In this document: positions 55,979 through 64,000 of the stretch, piece after piece | Layout of the letters: each line of letters begins with the position of its first letter | How positions within the stretch are numbered: position 1 is the first letter of the stretch | DNA from: Cannabis sativa | Taxonomy: Eukaryota > Streptophyta > Magnoliopsida > Rosales > Cannabaceae | Length of the DNA stretch: 64,000 nt | NCBI RefSeq assembly: GCF_029168945.1 | Contig: NC_083604.1 | Coordinates: 67,286,211 to 67,350,210, forward strand | Reading direction: 5' to 3' | Translations under genes and position numbers: made by a program | The notes under the pieces: model-generated | Databases searched by the model: none | What the model was told of the DNA's origin: nothing | What the model saw: only the letters and a program-made list of their open reading frames with translations

Positions 55979-57714
55979 CTTTTTTAATTGTAGTGGTCTC
56001 TAAACTTTTTATTTTATTTTCAAAACTAATATATTATTTAGAATTAATTTTGAATGATTAATTTATTAAAATAACAATTTTTTTTTAAATCAAATAACAA
56101 TTCATTTGAAATTATTAATTAATTCGAAATCAATTATTCAATCTCAATAATCACATAATTGTGTATTTGACTTGAAGATTAATTCATGTATCAACTCTTC
56201 CCTTGAGTAGTGTTGATAGAGCCGCTCAGTAAACTTATAATTTCAATCTCCAATAAATTTTGATCATGGGTTAAAACTCTTTAATCTAATAGTCATAATT
56301 TATTAATCTCATTATAAGATTACATTCTTAATAATTATAGACATATATTTACTAAGTACTTTATTATAATCATTGAGAGTCCATTAATATATGTTCACCG
56401 AAACTTTTGACAACTACTTAATCTTGCTAATTAAATTTGATTATAGTATAGAAAATAAATTTTTACATGGTTGGAGCGTTAATCAAACTTAGTCCACGAG
56501 TAAATTGTATTGATGCTTTTAAGATAGTTTTTCTACAATGGACTTTTTTGCAAAACTCAATGCAGAATCCTTTCTAACCTCCCTCATTATCTCCTTTTTT
56601 CTTCTTCCTCTTCCTTTAAAACCTTTCGATATTTATAGGCAAAAATGGGGAAGTGTCTTAGTGGTCTGGTACATCCTTTCTTGCTAGCTAGGATCTATGT
56701 TATCATCCCTACACTTAGGAAATGATGTGAGGTAATAGGTGTATCGGGTAGGATCTAAAGTAGACGTTTGGTGAGACAAGACTAGACTTGTTCACGACTG
56801 ATGGGACAGTGTTGAAACAAGTCATCAATAGATATTCAAGTAAATACAAATGTATGATAAGCAAATATATTGAGCAAATAATCAAGCTTGTAAAGTAAAG
56901 AGTTTAAGGGTAAGAAATTGTAAACTCTCGATTTTTACAATGTTTAGTAGAACAAAGTCACTTACGTCCCTATCGAGCCAAGTTATGGACCTAGCTTTGA
57001 GATCTACTATCGAGCCAAGTTAACGGGCTTGACTAACCCTTACAACCGAGAATTTTTCACCAAGGTATTTTCAAACCTCTTACAATAGTTTTGGACCACT
57101 AAGGACTAGCAACCTCAAACTCAAATTGCTGTAGCGTCAATCTCACTCTAACTAGGTTGTTTACAATACCGGTGCCAACCTCACCTCAATACAATGTGGA
57201 AATATGTTTATGATTACAAGAAAATTCACTATAGAAAAGTAAGAATACAATGATGAACCTAGAATGATTAGCAAGCATACTTAAAAGATGTAAAACAAAT
57301 TTCGGCTTAAGTGTGTGAAAAGTGTTTAATTGGATTGAACACTAGGGAGCTCTCAAAAACACTTTTAGTATGTTTGGTAAATAAATAAATGCTCAGCCAA
57401 CTCTCAAAAATACGGAGTTGAGTTTAAGTATAGTTATGGAAGAAAGTAATTGTTCTTAGTCGCTTGACACGAAAATCGAGACAGGCTACTGGGAATTTTG
57501 ATTCACTGTTTCTTAAATAGTAAACCTATTTTTGGGAAAAATGGTTCACCGTTTGGCAAAGGGTTAACCGAAAATTAACAGAGGTAAAAGTCTTTTTTTC
57601 GGCATTAAAATGCTTATAACTACTAGCTCGTTTATTCGATTTCAAAAATTATAATTGCATTATCTTATTTTAATGGTATGTGATTTGAAAAATTAATTTA
57701 GAATATTTAGATAT
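55979..57714. other. AT-rich intergenic DNA
   Basis: No gene recognised. 56800-57500 is somewhat less AT-rich and may be decayed LTR-type sequence. Confidence 0.35.
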
Positions 57715-58215
57715 CATTTTTGTGAAATAATTTGTCGCATCCCAAAGCGCGCTGCCCTCCTAGGCGCGCAACACTAAGTAATCCAAGCCAACTCACATTA
57801 CTGACTAACGGTAGATAATCATATTTCTTAGAGGTACTAAATACAACTCCATGAATGAGAAAAATGAAGGTTGCATTAATGATAAAGATCTCTGGAGAAA
57901 CTGCTAAAAAAAGATTGAACATGTGGGAGGATCCGAATGAATTCTACTTTCGTTTCCCTAGTATGAAGCACTGAGTTACTTACGTTACGGTCTTCAACAG
58001 GCAGGTTGCACTCTAGGCGGCGGCTAGGAGGGATCACTAGACCAGCAACCAGACCAACAATGAATGTGTAATAATGGTGATTCCACACAGGCTCAATAAA
58101 TAATTGAATGTAGAAAGGGGTTCCTAAACAAAAAGGAGTCCATGACCCGCGTATAAGGAGCGGTCGAATTCCAAACTTTTCTCTCGAGTATACCCATGAA
58201 CCAAAGTTCATACTT
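57715..58215 (-). pseudogene. nad2: Nuclear copy of mitochondrial DNA with nad2 exon 1
   Basis: The minus strand encodes KVEFIRILPH and, in a shifted frame from 57922, MFNLFLAVSPEIFIINATFI then HGVVFSTSKKYDY and SNVSWLGLLS. This is the N-terminus of plant mitochondrial NADH dehydrogenase subunit 2. The shift between the two parts is small, about two bases missing. After LLS the match stops, where plant nad2 exon 1 meets its intron, so some intron is likely included. The 260 bases upstream (58215-57955) are GC-richer than the surroundings and presumably mitochondrial flank. Being frameshifted and nuclear, it is a NUMT. Confidence 0.8.
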
Positions 58216-58999
58216 AGAAATTTTAAGTGTGGGCTTGTAAATCATTGTACAAGACTATGAAATGTATAAAACCTTCATTGAGTCTTTTCTTGAGTTCCTT
58301 GAGTCTTGGAGCCTACTTCAGGTCACTTTCGAGAATTTTTGGTAAAATTACCATTTTGTCCTTAGAGTCAATTTTGGCTTAAAATACTTAATTATCTTTA
58401 ATTTAAGCTACAAAATTAACAAATTATTAGTGATAAATAATAATCAAATATTTGGTAATTATCAAATCAAGGAGACTTAAGAGTTTGAGTCAACAATCTC
58501 CCTTTTTTTGATGATATCAAATATTTGATTATTTTGAAAAGGAAAGAAGATAAATTGAAACAATATATTAGATTAGCTCCCCCTTAATGTGTGCAAGAGT
58601 TAAAAAAAATTACCTTTTGGTTTTATCTTACATGATTTTGTAAACTTTCCCTCAATTTATTACTTAAATTCAAATAACGTTAATGGTCCAAAATTTGAGG
58701 TTTTAGCCAAAAAAAAAAAATCAATCTTAGAATTCTTCCCCTTATGATTCATCAAAAAGGGTGGCTAAGGAATTTACAAAATAAATGGCAAAAAAAAAAA
58801 AATATAAGATACCATCCATTGAAGAAATATAACCATAAATCATAAACATTCAAATCCAAACAAGCATAAAGGAGTCAAGTTCAAACATCTAAAAGAAAAA
58901 CAAACTAACATGTGGATAGTCATATGCGCTAAGCCTTGCAAACATACTATAAATAAGAAAAACATAAACATAAAAGCGATGTGAACACGTGATGCAAGG
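58216..58999. other. AT-rich spacer
   Basis: No gene seen. A GCTCCCCCTTAATGTGTGCAAG-like stretch near 58576 is reminiscent of sequence near Copia purine tracts. Confidence 0.3.
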
Positions 59000-59385
59000 A
59001 GGCTAAGTTGGTGGAGGTCCAAAACAGTCCATATATGCTCTCCATTGTGCAATCTCCTCTTGAGCATCGGAAAACGTATGCTCCATGTCACTCCTCATAG
59101 TGGCCATGTCACATCTCATGGTGGTCATCTCATTTTGGAGGGTAGTTTAGTGGGTGTTGATTTCCCTTCTCAAGTTGGTGAAATTGGTAGTAATGGAGGT
59201 GTGGAGATGAGGGAAATCATCCTCAATGTTGTATTGGAGGAATTGAGACATTAGAGGAACTTGAACTTCTTCTTCCTCTTCACCTTGAGCTTGGGCATCT
59301 CGTCTTTCCTCTTCACTTTCACTTGAGGCCAAGTGTACTTCCTCTTGGGCATGTGGATCTTGTATGCTATGTTATGCACTAGACC
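59000..59385 (-). pseudogene. Retrotransposon-associated protein relic
   Basis: The minus strand reads HLASSESEEERRDAQAQ, an acidic run, PLMSQFLQYNIEDDFPHL and then MRCDMATMRSDMEH-type heptads, with a stop between segments. The acidic linker plus short coiled coil resembles the C-terminus of the 'putative plant transposon protein' families. No start or N-terminal domain was found. Confidence 0.4.
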
Positions 59386-60402
59386 AGAACTTTGTTAAGC
59401 AGTAGGAATTGTGAGCAGGTATCAGTCAAATCTAAGAGAGAAACATTGGACTGCAGTTAAGCATATTTTGAAATATTTAAAGAGGACAAGACATTATGTG
59501 TTAGTCTACAAGGGTGGTGCTTTAAATCTCGTAGGCTATTACAGGAAGTGTACATCTGGGATGGTATTTACTCTCGGGGGTGGAGCAGTTATTTGGAGAA
59601 GTGTCAAGCAATCTGCAATAGGCCAACTACATAGCTACTGATGAGGCTGCTAAGGAACTGGTCCGGTTAAGAAATTTTTTTTACAGAACTTGGTGTTGTT
59701 CCTGGTATGGAAAAACCACTACAGTAGAACCTCTATTTAAGAATACTCTATTCAAGAATAACCTCTAATTTGTTATAAAAAAAATCAAGTCCCAATTTGG
59801 GCCAATTATAAATAAGAATAACCTCTAAATTGTAATTAGTTATACATTTTTTAAGTCTCATATTACCAAAGTATACATCTATATAAGAATAATTACATCT
59901 TAATAAAATATATACATTTTGTAAATTTATTTATGTAAAATTAATAATTTTATTTTAAATTATAATACATGTATGAATATTATATTTACTCTAAAATATT
60001 TCTATTATGATATAGTATTAATGATTATTTATTGTTATTATTGTTACGTTGATATTTTTTAGTTTTTTAATTTTTTTTTCTAGTGTAACTCTATTTAGTT
60101 ATAACCTCTCAATTAGAATATAATTTATTTAGTCCCAAGTGTATTCTTGGATAGAGGTTCTACTGTATTTTACTTTGTGACAACACTGGTGCTATAGCCA
60201 ACTTAAAAAAGCCTCGAAGCCACAAGAAGAGTAAACATATTGAGAGGAAATACCACATCATCAGAGAATATGTGGCAAGAGGTAATGTACTAGTAGAAAA
60301 GGATGATACTGAAAATAACCTAGCTGACCCATTCACTGAGACTTTGACAGAGATTGCATTTGAAAAGCACAAAGAGAATCTAGGATTAATTAAAATATAC
60401 TG
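59386..60402 (+). pseudogene. Copia RNase H relic, split by a MITE
   Basis: MLCTRPDF-type start, then HWTAVKHILKYLKRTRHYVL, GYYRKCTSGMVFTLGGGAVI and, after the MITE, HKKSKHIERKYHIIREYVAR and ENNLADPFTETL. This is the end of a Copia polyprotein with stops and shifts. The target of the MITE lies close to the second catalytic motif. Confidence 0.75.
59722..60165. mobile_element. Emigrant-like MITE (pogo/Tc1-mariner)
   Basis: Inverted ends CAGTAGAACCTCTAT and ATAGAGGTTCTACTG flanked by TA on both sides. The termini match the plant Emigrant/Lemi1 type. The 444-bp interior is AT-rich and non-coding. Confidence 0.82.
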
Positions 60403-60427
60403 ATTGTTTTATGCAAGTGCAAGTGAG

Positions 60428-62337
60428 TGTTTATTGAGTTTTGTATCCTAACTAAAACTCTATTTTAATGTAATCTTGAATATTCATTTATCAATAAAGA
60501 AACAGATTTATTTCATTACTCGTTTAATGCATTATTTGGTTCACATGTTTATTTCATGATCATTTGCTTGATTTATAAATTCATCTAAATTCTTATCACA
60601 TTAAAATTCTTGATTACTGTGTTGTCAATACAGTGGAAAGTAATCAAGATTATGTGATTAAATAGATTCCTACAATTTATTAGTACACAAGATTTCACTG
60701 ATATGATAATCTATAATGTAGTTTACTTGAACCTTGGATAAGTGTTATGTCCTTTCCAGAGCATTGATAAAGTAAGCTTGGATTGGATGTATGGAATATA
60801 CATCAGAGGGGATCGATATTAAACTTGGATAAGATATCATAAACTTACCTAATATCTATCTAGGTCAATATCACCTAGTTGATCTTAGATCAATAATCTC
60901 AATCCTGAGATGATTAGGTTCTAGTTCAGTTGTATTATTTATGTTCTTCAATTTGTTTGTTAAAGTTGACCAATTGGATCTTCCCGTGACATACAGATTA
61001 TGAACATGATAGTTCAATTGAGTGGGAGCGCTAATCATAGATACAAAATCTATATCTTCTATAAATGCATAGAAGTAAAATGATGAGTTCCTTCGAGCTT
61101 GGTTTAATAGAGATAAAATGGTGGAGTACTCATTTCAGTAATTATAATAGTTTACTGAAATTTCATTTATAGGTCGCTAAGTGTTTTAAGGATAAAATAC
61201 ATTAAAAGGTAGAACGGTAAATTTATCCCTACTCGATGTAGATCATGTATAGAGGATCATTGATTATTTAGATTATAACAATGGATAATTCATAGCGTAT
61301 CTATATCATAGAACATATAGGCGTTCTATATAATTAAGAGTGTAATTCTGAATGTATAGTGGCGCACGGAGGAATTAATAAGTTAGAGAATTTACTTGGT
61401 AAATTCTAGAGCTACTTATTGGAAGTTTGATTATATAGGCTCATGGTCCTCACACTAGTTAAGATACTACTGCTTGTAGACTCAGTTAATTAATTTAATT
61501 AATCAATTATAATTCTAAAATTAGACTATGTCTTATTTATGAATTTTCACTAAGCAATGACTTAATTGTGAAGAAAAGAAATTTTATGGTTTATTTGTAA
61601 ATTAAGAGACTTTGTGAAGTCTAATTAATAAATTAATTAAATGGCAATTTTATTTAATATTTAATTATAATTATTTTTTTGAGAAAATATTTAATTATAA
61701 TTATTAAATAAATAATTTTGACATTTATAGGATTAAAATTAGAAAATATGGCATGAGTGAAAGAAAAGATAAATGGTTGAATTAAATGGAAAAATTGTAA
61801 CTAGTGGGCCCATCATCTATGGTCGGCCACTATGGGGTTTATTTTGCTATTATTATTTTTTATTCCATATAATTTAAATCCTAACCCTAGTTAAAATAGT
61901 ATAAAAAGAATAGGATGCTCTCATTCTCATCCAACTTAATAATCTAGTTTTTATTCTGTCAGACAACTAGAAAACTTGAGAGTCTCCTTCCTTTACTGAT
62001 TTCGAAATCTTTCTCTCACTCTTCATATTTTTTGAGCCTATAGTGAAAGAGTACATGCCCACTCATAGCAAGTCAAGTACTCAATTATAGTGTGGAAGAC
62101 TGTGAAAAATCCAACACTTGAAGGAGAATCAGGCTCAGATCTTGATAATACTCTGCGACAGAAAAGAATAAGAGTTAGAGATCTGAGTGGAAAGAGACTT
62201 ATTATTCCACTGCGACCAATGTAAGGTTTCTTAAACTTTATATGTGTTTAATTCCATTGTTTAAGAGAATTCATATTTAGGGTGTTAATCAACATACTTG
62301 TTAATAAATCTAGATCCTGATAAAATATATTCCAACA
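60428..62337 (+). repeat. Probable 3' LTR of the decayed Copia element
   Basis: Starts TGTTTATTGAG right after AAGTGCAAGTGAG, the decayed purine tract behind the RNase H. It ends ATATATTCCAACA, giving TG...CA ends of about 1.9 kb. A TATA-like AGTATAAAAAGAATAGG near 61899 fits an LTR promoter. No partner LTR is in the window, so the boundaries are tentative. Confidence 0.5.
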
Positions 62338-62464
62338 ATACTTAAGTTAGAAACAAGATCCCATTTATAAATGTTTAAACACAATTTACTTTAGTAAAGA
62401 TTACACTTTTTATTGTACAACCTTTTGAATTGCAAAGATTAGCACAATGATTAAAAAATATGTA
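62338..62464. other. Short AT-rich spacer
   Basis: Nothing recognised. Confidence 0.3.
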
Positions 62465-62990
62465 ACATGCCTTAAATATTAGGGCGCTACATTTGTCTTG
62501 TCTAAGGAATGGGTTTTTACTAAAAGGTACAATCAGCATTGGGATTGAAAGGGTCACTACTCTAACACTGTCGTTTCCCCATGCACCAAAGGACCACGTG
62601 TATCCGGACACATATGCTCTTAAGAGTACCTTCAAATAGTGTCTCACACCTATCACTTTTGGTATTGGACCTTAAGTCTAAGGCCCAATCTCATAACAAT
62701 ATGGAAATACCCCATTAGTGGGCTTTAAACTTAGAGTAATCCTACGGATCCAGGTCATCCCGACCTATTTTGCATGACTGCCTATAAATAAGGCATCATC
62801 TTCACCGTTAATAGGGTTCGAAACCTTATATTTACAGAGAGAAAACTCTGCTCAAAAGTGTCGAAAAATATCATTGATAATACTACTGATTCACAGACTA
62901 AGATTCATTAACGCTCCAACCACGTAAAAAATCTTGTGTTTATTTATATTTGATTCTTTCTTTAGCTTAATCTTTCTTTATATCTAATTT
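62465..62990 (+). repeat. Gypsy (Tat-like) LTR relic
   Basis: TTCATTAACGCTCCAACCACGTAAAAAATC near 62904-62933 parallels the end of the intact Gypsy LTR (29543 onwards). A TATA-like CTATAAATAAGGC lies near 62782, at a similar distance from the end. No coding region adjoins, so it is a solo LTR or fragment. Confidence 0.5.
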
Positions 62991-63231
62991 GTGAAAAACT
63001 CTGTAAATAGGTACCAAATACTAATAATAATGTTCGTAAATAAATTATAAAATCATTTGTATAGTAAATATAACACCTTTTTTTTTTTAAAAAAAAAAAA
63101 AAATCACATCAAATATATAACATTTATTCAATTATCAAAATTCTATCATAGATTAAGTTTTTTTTTTTTTTTGAAAAGAAATCATGGTTTAAGGTTCAAT
63201 TTGACACAATTTTTAATATATAATATTAAGT
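62991..63231. other. AT-rich spacer
   Basis: Two long A or T runs; nothing else. Confidence 0.3.
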
Positions 63232-63826
63232 GCAGAACTGAACATCGGGCGAGTTGACTGGATTTCGAGATGGCGGGTTTTGGGTGAAAAGAAGTGAAAC
63301 TGAACTCGCTCGTTCATGTGTCATGGGTTGGTGGGTTTAAGTTAGGCGGGTTGACCCGGTCAACTCTTTTTTTTTCTAATTTTATATTTTAAAATAGAAA
63401 AAAATTATAAATTGTAACCTATCCTAAGAAGAACCAAAAAAAAAAAAGACTATAAAAATATAAAAGAAAAAAAAGCTTTATAATCTCTCATATTACACCA
63501 AAACTTTTAAAAGTTAAATAACTATACAATAATCTTAAATAATAAAAGCTTCGATTACAAGTAGTATGCAAATTATACATAAAAAGTTAGATTTTATTTT
63601 AGGGTTTTATAAAATTGATAATAAAAAAAATTAATGTGGCGGGTTATGGTCGGGTACGGGTCCAATCCAAATCTGAGCATTTATAGAATACTAACTTGAA
63701 CCCGTATGATAAAAATGAGCGGGTTGAATCTGACCCGCCCATAAAAAGGGTTTTACCACACGACCAGGTCGGGTCTAGGCAGGTTGACCGAGCCTGGATT
63801 AAACCCAGCCAAAATGTTCAGTCTTA
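63232..63826. mobile_element. hAT-like MITE with GGGTTGACCCGG repeats
   Basis: The left end AGAACTGAACATCGGGCGAG pairs loosely with the right end CCAGCCAAAATGTTCAGTCT. Both sides hold GCGGGTTGACCCGG and CGGGTTGAATCTGACCCGCC type words, like 49075-49255. Confidence 0.5.
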
Positions 63827-63831
63827 ATCAG

Positions 63832-64000
63832 GGACGGACCCACTTTGATTGATGTGGGGGCTATAACTCCCACTAACAAAAATACTGCCTTTTAAAAAAT
63901 TAAATGTAATTATTTTAATTTTGTAATTATAGATTAAAATAGTAGAAAAAGCCCCCACAAAATTAAATAAATCTAGTAAGAGTAATTATAATATAGGTAT
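63832..64000. mobile_element. Start of another hAT-like element (cut by window end)
   Basis: CAGGGACGGACCCA, a common plant hAT terminus, followed by GTGGGGGCTATAACTCCCAC. The other end is outside the window. Confidence 0.45.

Overview
The window is AT-rich nuclear DNA from a flowering plant, most likely a eudicot. The evidence is intron-less family-1 UDP-glycosyltransferase genes, a P-class pentatricopeptide repeat (PPR) gene, plant lineages of Copia and Gypsy LTR retrotransposons, a LINE, several MITE types and a nuclear insert of plant mitochondrial DNA. The species cannot be fixed from sequence alone. No rRNA, tRNA, CRISPR or bacterial-style operon was seen.

Layout, left to right. 1-5 kb: the right part of a hAT-like element carrying an RNase H-like gene relic, then one and a half copies of a 1.1-kb inverted-repeat element. 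5.6 kb: a 5'-truncated LINE. 8.1-9.5 kb: UGT copy 1. 10.2 kb: a Copia gag relic. 11.4-17.6 kb: an inverted second copy of the RNase H-type repeat, split by a young Copia element (11725-16655). 19.0-20.6 kb: a terminal-inverted-repeat element filled with large imperfect hairpins. 21.7-27.4 kb: a Tourist-like MITE split by a non-autonomous LTR element. 27.4-28.5 kb: another 1.1-kb inverted-repeat element. 28.9-41.0 kb: a 12.1-kb Tat-lineage Gypsy element with gag-pol on + and a spliced gene on -. 41.1-42.7 kb: a small spliced minus-strand gene. 43.5-46.3 kb: a broken UGT fragment, then UGT copy 2. 47.2 kb: a MITE. 51.2-54.0 kb: the PPR gene. 54.3-55.6 kb: a Pack-MULE-like element holding a carboxylesterase fragment. 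55.6 kb: another MITE. 57.7-58.2 kb: mitochondrial nad2 DNA. 59-62.3 kb: a decayed Copia element with a probable long 3' LTR and an Emigrant-like MITE inside it. 62.5-64 kb: a Gypsy LTR relic and hAT-like repeats.

Host genes likely to be active are few: two UGT91-type glycosyltransferases (about 93% identical, part of a local duplication that also left a third fragment), one organelle-type PPR protein and one small unidentified spliced gene. The rest is largely nested transposons. The most unusual signals are a series of short hairpins sharing a CTGAA-like loop but with different matched stems in the non-autonomous LTR element, the hairpin array at 19-20.6 kb, six in-frame stops in the Gypsy gag-pol that are all TAG in CHG-type contexts, and the patchy divergence between the two UGT genes.
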